Part shown: positions 1 to 5,167 of the stretch, piece after piece
Layout of the letters: each line of letters starts with the position of its first letter
How positions within the stretch are numbered: the stretch's first letter is position 1
NCBI GenBank assembly: GCA_017451665.1
Contig: JAFTNX010000057.1
Coordinates: 1 to 5,441, forward strand
Source: Oscillospiraceae bacterium
Lineage (GTDB): Bacteria > Bacillota > Clostridia > Oscillospirales > Ruminococcaceae
Direction of reading: 5' to 3'
DNA length: 5,441 nucleotides
Translations under genes and position numbers: made by a program
Notes under the pieces: model-generated
What the model was told of the DNA's origin: nothing
Seen by the model: only the letters and a program-made list of their open reading frames with translations
Database searches by the model: none

Positions 1-91
1 ATGAACCACCAGTACAACCTACAAAAGTTATACTCATGACTAAAAGTGTAGCCAAACACATAATAAAGCTTAGAATTTTTCTTGTTTTCAT
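1..91 (-). CDS. Putative lipoprotein, N-terminal part only (runs off the window start)
   Basis: Thirty codons are visible from ATG at 91 down to base 1; the rest lies outside the window. The peptide starts MKTRK, followed by an uninterrupted hydrophobic stretch (residues 6-24), then Gly25-Cys26 and a small flexible TGGS segment. This is the layout of a type II (lipoprotein) signal peptide: basic n-region, hydrophobic core, lipobox cysteine. The lipobox reads F-V-G-C; Phe at -3 is less usual than Leu/Val/Ile. The predicted product is lipid-anchored to the outer face of the membrane through Cys26. A GGAGG ribosome binding site (100-104 on the plus strand) lies 8 nt before the ATG. The gene starts 24 nt after the stop of the zinc-ribbon gene, so the two are probably co-transcribed. 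The mature domain is not visible and no function can be given. Confidence 0.75.
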   Translation of the reverse strand, partial: MKTRKILSFIMCLATLLVMSITFVGCTGGS

Positions 92-115
92 TTTTATTTC
101 CTCCATTAATTTAAA

Positions 116-349
116 TTAGAATTTGAAACCACAATCGTAACATTGATAAGTGCTTTTTACTTTATTAGCAGCAAACACGCCCCACATGGCTAAAGATAAA
201 GCCTTGCTTGCACCACTAATAGTACCCACATTATTGCTATTGCATTTTGGGCAGTAAATATTAGTATCAATTGGATTTCCACAATGTGGACAACTCTGGG
301 CTTTGTCCGAAACATCATTTAGACATTCAGGGCACTTAATTATAGCCAT
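116..349 (-). CDS. Small double zinc-ribbon protein (77 aa)
   Basis: The protein has four CxxC knuckles: Cys6/Cys9 with Cys20/Cys23 form one zinc ribbon (CPEC and CPHCG), and Cys33/Cys36 (CPKC) with Cys70/Cys73 (CYDCG) can form a second. Between the last two knuckles is a 33-residue insert with a hydrophobic stretch (about residues 50-61, ALSLAMWGVFAA) that may be a short membrane-associated or packing helix. Such ribbons usually bind structural zinc and mediate protein or nucleic-acid contacts; the exact role is unknown. The start is set by the ribosome binding site. A GTG at 355 is in frame but only 2 nt after GGAG, whereas the ATG at 349 is 8 nt after it, so ATG 349 is preferred. The gene is the first of a leftward pair with the lipoprotein and is driven by a consensus promoter at 435-463. 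It is divergent from the helix-turn-helix gene, a possible regulator. Confidence 0.85.
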   Translation of the reverse strand: MAIIKCPECLNDVSDKAQSCPHCGNPIDTNIYCPKCNSNNVGTISGASKALSLAMWGVFAANKVKSTYQCYDCGFKF

Positions 350-370
350 ATTCACATCTCCTTTTTTGGT

Positions 371-399
371 TTTATAATTTGGCGAAAAACTGGTATAAT
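371..399 (+). promoter_or_regulatory. Candidate extended -10 promoter for the HTH gene
   Basis: TTTATA (371-376; 4 of 6 to the -35 consensus), 17-bp spacer, then TATAAT (394-399) preceded by TG and one base, giving an extended -10. Transcription would start near 406, leaving a leader of about 98 nt before the ATG at 504. Its start site lies downstream of the leftward start (about 428), so the two transcripts would overlap head-on. An alternative rightward promoter is at 457-485. Confidence 0.45.
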
Positions 400-410
400 A
401 AATCCAAACA

Positions 411-446
411 GAGTATATACTCTATTTATAGATAATTATACTCTAT
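411..446. repeat. Palindrome and 10-bp direct repeat, candidate operator
   Basis: GAGTATATACTC (411-422) is a perfect 12-bp palindrome. The decamer TATACTCTAT occurs at 416-425 and again at 437-446, a 21-bp period that places both copies on the same face of the helix. The second copy overlaps the -10 box of the leftward promoter (435-440); the first lies just inside the leftward transcript. A repressor bound here could block both directions. The obvious candidate is the adjacent Cro/CI-type protein. The repeats are directly visible; operator function is inferred. Confidence 0.5.
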
Positions 447-463
447 ATATCGACAATTGTCAA
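435..463 (-). promoter_or_regulatory. Consensus sigma-A promoter for the zinc-ribbon/lipoprotein pair
   Basis: Reading leftward, TTGACA (458-463 on the plus strand as TGTCAA) is followed by a 17-bp spacer and TATAAT (435-440). Both hexamers match the consensus perfectly with ideal spacing. The start site would be near 428, giving a leader of roughly 80 nt before ATG 349. A promoter this strong usually needs a repressor, which fits the overlapping repeats and the neighbouring HTH gene. Confidence 0.85.
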
Positions 464-485
464 GATATAAAGTATGTTTTATTAT
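457..485 (+). promoter_or_regulatory. Alternative rightward promoter sharing the -35 palindrome
   Basis: TTGTCA (457-462) and TATTAT (480-485) are separated by 17 bp, each 5 of 6 to consensus. The -35 box is the opposite arm of the palindrome GACAATTGTC (452-461), which also contributes most of the leftward -35 box. The start site would be near 492, so the message would begin almost at the ribosome binding site of the HTH gene (about 492-502), a tight but possible leader. Confidence 0.4.
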
Positions 486-503
486 AAAACTGAGGTGAGG
501 GGA

Positions 504-713
504 ATGATTTCGTATGAGCCGTTTTATAAGACAATAAAGGAAAAGAATATTTCAACTTATAAGTTGATAAACACCTACGGTCTGAGTAGAAGTCTTCTCG
601 ACCGACTTAAACACAACAAACCTATAAGCACAGTTACCCTTAATGACCTTTGTGCGATTTTGCAGTGCAGGGTGGAGGACGTGCTGGTTTTTATAAATGA
701 TGATAATGTTTAA
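504..713 (+). CDS. Small Cro/CI-type helix-turn-helix transcriptional regulator (69 aa)
   Basis: The 69-residue protein is essentially one XRE-like DNA-binding domain of the short Cro/C1 type. Helix 2 is about residues 17-24 (STYKLINT), the turn YGLS, the recognition helix about 28-37 (LSRSLLDRLK), and later helices cover TLNDLCAILQC (45-55) and VEDVLVF (57-63). No ligand-binding or protease domain is present, so it probably acts as a simple dimeric repressor or activator. The start chosen is ATG 504, directly after the purine-rich site GAGGTGAGGGG. An upstream in-frame ATG at 474 would add ten residues (MFYYKTEVRG) translated across that ribosome binding site and has no site of its own. The gene is divergent from the zinc-ribbon/lipoprotein pair and separated from argG by a terminator, so its natural target is the intervening control region, including its own promoter. 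This target is inferred from position. Confidence 0.88.
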   Translation: MISYEPFYKTIKEKNISTYKLINTYGLSRSLLDRLKHNKPISTVTLNDLCAILQCRVEDVLVFINDDNV

Positions 714-741
714 ATCCTCTTGGTTTTCAAGAGGATTTTTT
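712..741 (+). terminator. Intrinsic terminator of the HTH gene
   Basis: AAATCCTCTTG (712-722) pairs perfectly with CAAGAGGATTT (728-738) around a 5-nt loop, and the stem runs into a T-tract (736-741). The left arm overlaps the stop codon (711-713). It isolates the HTH gene from argG. Confidence 0.9.
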
Positions 742-795
742 GTTTGCCTTACTTTTAGAAAATTGTTAAATAATTGTCAAGACACGCTGAAATCC

Positions 796-824
796 TTGCA
801 TTTTATGGTATTGTGTGGTATAAT
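796..824 (+). promoter_or_regulatory. Candidate distal argG promoter (extended -10)
   Basis: TATAAT at 819-824 is preceded by TGG (extended -10), with a weak -35 TTGCAT (796-801) at 17 bp. The start site would be near 831, upstream of the whole ARG-box array. ArgR bound at 861-957 would then act as a roadblock rather than by covering the promoter. Confidence 0.45.
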
Positions 825-900
825 TATCATGTGTATTTATGGGCTTTTCAAAGGTGTTTTTGCATAAAAATACTGAATATTCACTGCAAAATGTATAAAT

Positions 901-918
901 ATACAGAAAATACAGAAA
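901..918. repeat. Tandem 9-bp repeat
   Basis: ATACAGAAA occurs twice head to tail (901-909 and 910-918), overlapping the right half of the best ARG box. It may be incidental in this A-rich tract. Confidence 0.6.
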
Positions 919-919
919 A

Positions 920-950
920 TTATGCAAAAATACAATAAAAAGTTGCATAA
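920..950. repeat. 8-bp inverted repeat TTATGCAA / TTGCATAA
   Basis: TTATGCAA (920-927) and TTGCATAA (943-950) form a perfect inverted repeat with a 15-nt spacer. A third copy, TTGCATAA, is at 860-867. Each contains the TGCAT half of an ARG box. A short hairpin is possible but the stem is A/T-rich and the spacer long, so protein binding is the better reading. Confidence 0.6.
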
Positions 951-955
951 AACCC

Positions 956-983
956 TTGACAAACCTGTATATTGGTGTATAAT
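956..983 (+). promoter_or_regulatory. Proximal argG promoter
   Basis: TTGACA (956-961) and TATAAT (978-983) are both perfect hexamers with a 16-bp spacer. Transcription should begin near 990, leaving a leader of about 42 nt with the argG ribosome binding site. The 10-bp-spaced TGTATA words within the spacer and -10 (966-971, 976-981) could give extra contacts for a regulator. Confidence 0.82.
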
Positions 984-1031
984 AAGCTTAAAGCGTATTT
1001 GCACAACTTTATATTACTGGAGGAATTTATT

Positions 1032-2261
1032 ATGGCTAAAGAAATCAAAAAGGTTGTTCTCGCATACTCAGGAGGACTTGACACATCAATCATTATTCCA
1101 TGGCTCAAGGAAAACTACAATAACTGTGAAGTTATTGCTGTTTCAGGTGACGTAGGACAGGGTACTGAGCTTGACGGCCTCGAAGAAAAGGCTATCAAGA
1201 CAGGTGCTTCAAAGCTCTATATCGAAGACCTTAAGGAAGAATTCATCAGAGATTACGTTTTCCCAACAGTTCAGGCTGGCGCAATCTATGAAAACAGATA
1301 TATGCTCGGTACATCATTCGCAAGACCAATTATCGCTAAGAGAATTGCTGAAATCGCTCTTGCTGAAGGCGCTGACGCTATCTGCCACGGATGTACAGGT
1401 AAGGGTAATGACCAGGTAAGATTTGAGCTTGCTATCAAGGCTTACGCTCCTGATATGGAAATTATCGCTCCTTGGAGAATCTGGGACATCAAGTCAAGAG
1501 ATGAAGAAATCGACTACGCAGAAGCACACAACATTCCACTTAAGATAAACAGAGAAACTAACTATTCAAAGGATAAGAATATCTGGCACCTTTCACACGA
1601 AGGCCTTGACCTTGAGGACCCTGCAAACGAACCTCAGTACAATAAGGAAGGCTTCCTTGAAATGGGCGTTTCACCAGAAATGGCTCCTGATAAGGCTACA
1701 TATCTTACAATCCACTTTGAAAAGGGTGTTCCAACAGCTATCGACGGCGTTGAAATGGGACCTGTTGAACTCGTTGCAAAGCTTAACGAACTTGGTGGCG
1801 CAAACGGTATCGGTCTTGCTGACCTTGTTGAAAACAGACTTGTTGGTATGAAGTCAAGAGGCGTTTATGAAACACCGGGTGGAGCTATTCTTTACCACGC
1901 ACACGAAGTTTTGGAAACAATCACAATCGATAAGGAAACTGCACGAATCAAGCAGTACCTTGGAATTAAGTTTGCTGACATCGTTTATAACGGTCAGTGG
2001 TATACACCTCTCCGTGAAGCTATGACAGCTTTCGTTAACGAAACACAGAAGACTGTTACAGGTGACGTTAAGCTCAAGCTTTATAAGGGTAATATCATTA
2101 ACGCAGGTGTTACTTCACCATACACACTTTATGATGAAGAAGTTGCTACATTTGACGCTGATGAAGTTTATGACCAGAAGGATTCAGCAGGATTTATCAA
2201 CCTCTTCGGACTTCCAATCAAGGTTAGAGCTAAGCTCGAACAGAAGAGAAACAACAAGTAA
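1032..2261 (+). CDS. argG: Argininosuccinate synthase
   Basis: The enzyme joins citrulline and aspartate with ATP to give argininosuccinate, AMP and pyrophosphate, the penultimate step of arginine synthesis in the cytoplasm. The 409-residue product is of normal family length. The ATP pyrophosphatase (PP-loop) motif AYSGGLDTS is at residues 11-19. The substrate-binding segment YENRYMLGTSFARP is at 86-99, the nucleotide/aspartate segment HGCTGKGNDQVRFE at 119-132, APWR at 146-149, and the EGLDLEDP segment around 190-197. ATG 1032 is chosen because GGAGGA lies 7 nt upstream. The in-frame ATG at 972 would add 20 residues unlike the family, and it lies inside the proximal promoter. Strong codon preference (AAG lysine, AGA arginine, ACA threonine) suggests high expression. 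It is the first gene of the arg cluster, with control by ArgR through the upstream array likely. argH, which uses its product, lies two genes downstream. Confidence 0.98.
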   Translation: MAKEIKKVVLAYSGGLDTSIIIPWLKENYNNCEVIAVSGDVGQGTELDGLEEKAIKTGASKLYIEDLKEEFIRDYVFPTVQAGAIYENRYMLGTSFARPIIAKRIAEIALAEGADAICHGCTGKGNDQVRFELAIKAYAPDMEIIAPWRIWDIKSRDEEIDYAEAHNIPLKINRETNYSKDKNIWHLSHEGLDLEDPANEPQYNKEGFLEMGVSPEMAPDKATYLTIHFEKGVPTAIDGVEMGPVELVAKLNELGGANGIGLADLVENRLVGMKSRGVYETPGGAILYHAHEVLETITIDKETARIKQYLGIKFADIVYNGQWYTPLREAMTAFVNETQKTVTGDVKLKLYKGNIINAGVTSPYTLYDEEVATFDADEVYDQKDSAGFINLFGLPIKVRAKLEQKRNNK

Positions 2262-2297
2262 TTAACTGTATTTAAATCTGAAACGGAGGAAATAACG

Positions 2298-2729
2298 ATG
2301 GCTGATAATATCAAATATGAACACGAGCTTGACAAGAAGGTTGAAATTTCTTATGACAGCCTTCCTAATTCAAAGTTTGAGGACGTAAACCTTGGAGAAG
2401 CTACTTTTTCAAATGTAAACCTTAAAAAGAGTAATTTCGATGACGTAAATATGTCAGAAGCACAGTTTAATAACATCGCTATGAAGGACGCTAAGTTCTC
2501 TGATGTTTATATGGTGGGAACTAAATTACTCGGCGTAAATTTAAGCGATTCAAGATTCGGCTGTTCAATTATGAATAATATTGAATTCAAGAATCCTGAC
2601 CTTAAAAATTCAACATTTTTGTATTGCGATATGACAAATGTTGAAATCAACAACTGTAAAATCGACGGGCTTAAAATTAATGGAATTGATATTTCTAAGC
2701 TCATCGAACAGATGGAAAAAGATAACTAA
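2298..2729 (+). CDS. Pentapeptide-repeat protein (143 aa)
   Basis: Residues 22-132 form an unbroken series of about 23 pentapeptides. The central residue recurs every five positions (L22, F27, L32, F37, L42, F47, M52, F57, M62, F67 and on to I132). Phe and Leu/Met alternate strictly in the first half, with Ala/Ser or Val two residues before. This predicts a right-handed quadrilateral beta-helix of nearly six coils. The first 21 residues are a charged cap, and the last about 11 a short helical tail (KLIEQMEKDN). There is no signal peptide or membrane segment, so it is probably cytoplasmic. Family members range from DNA mimics acting on gyrase to structural proteins of unknown role; nothing here points to one of these, and it is shorter than typical Qnr/MfpA proteins. 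GGAGGA lies 7 nt before the ATG. It begins 36 nt after argG, with no promoter between, so co-transcription with argG is expected. Confidence 0.93.
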   Translation: MADNIKYEHELDKKVEISYDSLPNSKFEDVNLGEATFSNVNLKKSNFDDVNMSEAQFNNIAMKDAKFSDVYMVGTKLLGVNLSDSRFGCSIMNNIEFKNPDLKNSTFLYCDMTNVEINNCKIDGLKINGIDISKLIEQMEKDN

Positions 2730-2739
2730 ATCATTAAGA

Positions 2740-2785
2740 GCAGGGCAGAATGGTTTTAAAAAAGCCATTTTGCCTGTGCCTTTTT
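2740..2785 (+). terminator. Intrinsic terminator or attenuating hairpin inside the arg cluster
   Basis: GGCAGAATGG (2744-2753) pairs with CCATTTTGCC (2765-2774; one G-U pair), and TTTTAAAA in the loop can extend the stem inward. A flanking GCA (2740-2742) can pair with TGC (2777-2779) across a small internal loop, bringing the stem close to the T-run at 2781-2785. It follows the pentapeptide-gene stop by about 10 nt. No clear promoter lies between it and the next gene at 2815, so partial readthrough is likely. It could set argG above argH expression. Confidence 0.65.
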
Positions 2786-2814
2786 GAAAATACTTTTTTA
2801 TAGAGGGGAAGATT

Positions 2815-3387
2815 ATGACAAAATCAGTTAAAATCGGATACGTATTCAGACTGGCTATTATCTTTACAGCAGTTTGTTGTCTTATCAGTTTTGCATCACT
2901 TATGTCAGGCGCACTTACAGATGGGGATTTTCTTGACGAAGAAACAATGACAAGCTTTCAGACAGCTACAACTTTTTATAACTTTACTCTCGTAGGCACA
3001 ATTGTTTGTATTGTTTTGAGCTGTGTTGCACAGAGCTTTTGTATGAAGCTTTCTGTTGTTGCAAGAACTGTTCTTATTGGCCTTGAAACTGTACTTCTGT
3101 TTGTTGGCTTTAAGGTTAATTCAGTACTTAGCTTCAGCGCAAAGCTTATTAAAAAGGTTGGCGATATGGACGATTATACCGATGAAGAACTTGCAGAACT
3201 GATGAACGTAAGCGAAGATAAAATCGAAGAAATCGTTGAGTTTCTGAAAACAGACCCTAAGATTGAACCATTCCTTGTGGCACTTCTTTTTGGTGTTGCA
3301 GTGTTCGGAATTCTCAGCTTTACTTCAATTCACTGGCTTGTTAAAAAGAAGACTGAAAAGATGACTTACGAACAGGCTTTTAACTGA
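2815..3387 (+). CDS. Four-helix membrane protein of unknown function (190 aa)
   Basis: I do not recognise a family. Hydrophobic segments fall at about residues 11-32, 54-74, 82-99 and 151-173. The basic N-terminus (K3, K6, R12) and the KKKTEK tail after the last helix suggest both ends face the cytoplasm. This places an acidic loop (33-48, DGDFLDEE) and a longer, strongly acidic, probably helical loop (about 115-148) outside. Several cysteines lie in or next to the helices (21, 22, 65, 70, 76). Translation starts at ATG 2815 behind GAGGGG (2803-2808). The gene sits between a terminator-like hairpin and argH, ending 25 nt before argH, so it is probably co-transcribed with argH. A transport or sensory role linked to arginine is possible from position only. 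Confidence 0.85.
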   Translation: MTKSVKIGYVFRLAIIFTAVCCLISFASLMSGALTDGDFLDEETMTSFQTATTFYNFTLVGTIVCIVLSCVAQSFCMKLSVVARTVLIGLETVLLFVGFKVNSVLSFSAKLIKKVGDMDDYTDEELAELMNVSEDKIEEIVEFLKTDPKIEPFLVALLFGVAVFGILSFTSIHWLVKKKTEKMTYEQAFN

Positions 3388-3412
3388 TATTTACTTAAAG
3401 GAGAAAAATAAA

Positions 3413-4792
3413 ATGGCTGCAAAAATGTGGGCAGGAAGATTTTCAAAGGAAGTTGACGAAAAGGTAAATGACTTTAATTCTTCTATTTCTTTTGACGCAA
3501 GAATGTATAAAAATGATATCGAAGGCTCTGTTGCACACGCAACAATGCTTGGCGAGTGTGGAATTATCGACCTTGAAGAAAGCAAGACTATCATCAAGGG
3601 CTTAAAGGAAATTCTCTGTGATATTGACGAGGGAAGACTTCAGTTTGACCCTAATGCTGAGGATATCCATATGTTTGTTGAGGCTGAGCTTACTAACCGA
3701 CTTGGCGCAACAGGAAAAAGACTTCACACAGCAAGAAGCAGAAACGACCAGGTTGCTCTTGATATAAGACTTTATCTGAGAAACGAAATCGAAGAAATCA
3801 AGGCACTTGTTAAAAAGCTTATCGGGGTTATTGTTACTCTTGCAGAAAAAAATCTCAGAACAGTAATGCCTGGCTATACTCACCTCCAGAGAGCACAGCC
3901 GATTACTTTTGCTCACCACGTTATGGCATACGCACAGATGCTTTTGCGTGATATTGGCAGACTTGACGATACATATAAGAGAATGAACGTGCTTCCACTG
4001 GGAAGCTGTGCGCTGGCCGGTACAACATATCCGATAAACAGAGAAAGAGTTAAGGAGCTTCTCGGCTTTGATGAAGTTATGCTTAACTCACTTGACGGAG
4101 TTTCAGACAGAGATTTCTGTATCGAACTTGCAAGCGCAATATCAATTCTTATGATGCACCTTTCGAGATTTTCTGAGGAAATCGTACTCTGGTGTAGCTG
4201 GGAGTTTAAATTTATCGAGCTTGACGACGCATATGCAACAGGCTCATCAATTATGCCACAGAAGAAAAACCCTGATATTACCGAGCTTGTAAGAGGTAAG
4301 ACAGGTAGAGTATATGGCGATTTGAATACCCTTCTTACGATGATGAAGGGACTTTCACTTGCTTATAATAAGGATATGCAGGAGGATAAGGAAGCTATTT
4401 TTGACGCTGTTGATACAGTTAAGCTTTGCCTCTCAACCTTCATTCCTATGCTTGAAACAATGAGAGTTTTGCCTGAAAATATGAGAAATGCAGCTGCAAA
4501 GGGCTTTATCAATGCTACCGACTGCGCTGACTATCTTGTTAAAAAGGGACTTCCTTTCAGAGATGCATATAAAATTACAGGAACTCTTGTTGCTAAGTGT
4601 ATTGAAATGGGTGTAACCCTTGAAACACTTTCACTTGACGAATATAAAAAGCTTTCTGAAATCTTTGAGGAAGATGTTTATGATGCAATCAGCCTTGATA
4701 CCTGCGTTATGCAGAGAAAATCACAGGGTGGACCTGCACCGGAGGCTGTTATGGAACAAATCAGCTATGTAAAGGAAAAACTCAATGGATAA
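3413..4792 (+). CDS. argH: Argininosuccinate lyase
   Basis: The enzyme cleaves argininosuccinate to arginine and fumarate, the last step of arginine synthesis; members of this family are homotetramers with active sites built from three subunits. The 459-residue length is typical. Visible family segments are the N-terminal MWAGRFSKEVDE (5-16), HTARSRNDQVALDIRL (105-120), GYTHLQRAQP (154-163) with the conserved His157, and the fumarase/aspartase superfamily signature GSSIMPQKKNPD (277-288) holding the flexible-loop serine. The C-terminal ArgH domain runs from about residue 365 (FINATDCADYLVKKGLPFRDAY). No key residue looks lost. AAAGGAG (3397-3403) lies 9 nt before the ATG. The 3' end overlaps the next gene by 8 nt, which suggests translational coupling. 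Codon use is less extreme than in argG, consistent with lower expression. Confidence 0.98.
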   Translation: MAAKMWAGRFSKEVDEKVNDFNSSISFDARMYKNDIEGSVAHATMLGECGIIDLEESKTIIKGLKEILCDIDEGRLQFDPNAEDIHMFVEAELTNRLGATGKRLHTARSRNDQVALDIRLYLRNEIEEIKALVKKLIGVIVTLAEKNLRTVMPGYTHLQRAQPITFAHHVMAYAQMLLRDIGRLDDTYKRMNVLPLGSCALAGTTYPINRERVKELLGFDEVMLNSLDGVSDRDFCIELASAISILMMHLSRFSEEIVLWCSWEFKFIELDDAYATGSSIMPQKKNPDITELVRGKTGRVYGDLNTLLTMMKGLSLAYNKDMQEDKEAIFDAVDTVKLCLSTFIPMLETMRVLPENMRNAAAKGFINATDCADYLVKKGLPFRDAYKITGTLVAKCIEMGVTLETLSLDEYKKLSEIFEEDVYDAISLDTCVMQRKSQGGPAPEAVMEQISYVKEKLNG

Positions 4793-5165
4793 AAAAGAAA
4801 AATTAAAGGCATTTTTAAAAAGCAGAAACGCTGTTGCAGGCTATGTGCTTGCAGGGTGGCTTGCCCTCTGGGGACTGATTTTTGTTGTTGGTAATATCCT
4901 TGAAAGTCTGTTGCTTTTTATATTGCTTTATAATCTTGTTTATCCTGTTGCAACAGTGTTTTGCTGTTATGCTTTTTCAAAGAAAAATGGTATTGTATGG
5001 TTTATGCCCGTAGCTATGGCTGTTATTTCGGTGGTGCTTTATGTGGCTACCGAGCTGGTGAAATTCGCACTCCCTAACGCAATAGTTATGACGATAGTTA
5101 CTGTGTTTTTTGGCACGGGTTTTGGAAATATAATGCACGGAAACAACGATAAAAAGAGGAAATAA
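4785..5165 (+). CDS. Small four-helix membrane protein, first of a tandem pair (126 aa)
   Basis: No family is recognised. After a basic N-terminus (KKEKLKAFLKSR, 3-14) come hydrophobic segments at about 17-36, 40-63, 69-90 and 95-113, then a basic tail (KKRK), suggesting four helices with both ends in the cytoplasm. The short SKKNG turn at 65-69 would be cytoplasmic. The start ATG 4785 lies inside the argH 3' end (ATGGATAA shares the argH stop) and has AAAGGA 8 nt upstream, so it is likely translated by ribosomes leaving argH. It resembles the next protein (LALWG near the start, NGI in the middle loop), so the two are probably paralogues and may work as a pair. Overlap with argH links its expression to arginine synthesis; the function is unknown. 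Confidence 0.88.
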   Translation: MDKKEKLKAFLKSRNAVAGYVLAGWLALWGLIFVVGNILESLLLFILLYNLVYPVATVFCCYAFSKKNGIVWFMPVAMAVISVVLYVATELVKFALPNAIVMTIVTVFFGTGFGNIMHGNNDKKRK

Positions 5166-5167
5166 TT

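Larger units (their letters stand above)
861..957. promoter_or_regulatory. ArgR operator array (ARG boxes)
   Basis: The family consensus for ArgR/AhrC sites is close to TGNATWWWWATNCA. TGTATAAATATACA at 892-905 matches every constrained position. TGCATAAAAATACT at 861-874 misses only the last base. Two weaker sites share one good half each: 913-926 (right half ATGCA) and 944-957 (left half TGCAT). Starts are spaced 31, 21 and 31 bp, close to whole helical turns, as expected for a hexamer contacting several boxes. The last box overlaps the -35 of the proximal argG promoter, which would give arginine-dependent repression. AT-rich DNA yields chance matches, so the two weak boxes are tentative; the box at 892-905 is the firm one. 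Confidence 0.6.
714..1031. other. Intergenic control region upstream of argG
   Basis: These 318 bp hold no supportable gene. From left to right: the HTH-gene terminator, an AT-rich stretch without clear structure, a candidate promoter at 796-824, the ARG-box-like array (861-957) with tandem and inverted repeats, the consensus promoter at 956-983, a short leader, and the argG ribosome binding site (GGAGGA at 1019-1024, 7 nt before the ATG). I see no T-box or riboswitch-like fold. Confidence 0.8.

Noticed and set aside
474..503. Ten-residue extension of the HTH protein from ATG 474
   Set aside because: It lacks its own ribosome binding site and reads through the strong site that serves ATG 504.
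752..780. Leftward promoter-like pair (TTGACA at 775-780, TAAAAG at 752-757, 17-bp spacer)
   Set aside because: The -10 is only 4 of 6 and transcription would enter the HTH gene terminator on the antisense strand with no gene to serve.
874..883. TGAATATTCA as an additional ARG box
   Set aside because: It has both half-sites but lacks the 4-bp central spacer, so it does not fit the ArgR site geometry.
891..938. Short leader ORF of 15 codons upstream of argG (MYKYTENTENYAKIQ)
   Set aside because: It has no ribosome binding site, no arginine codons to support attenuation, and lies upstream of the proximal promoter.
972..1031. Twenty-residue N-terminal extension of ArgG from ATG 972
   Set aside because: It lies within the -10 region of the proximal promoter, has no ribosome binding site and does not resemble the family; ATG 1032 has GGAGGA at 7 nt.
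3602..3919. Open frame of 105 codons on the minus strand within argH
   Set aside because: It is a shadow of the argH reading frame; no ribosome binding site or recognisable domain, and argH is clearly coding throughout.
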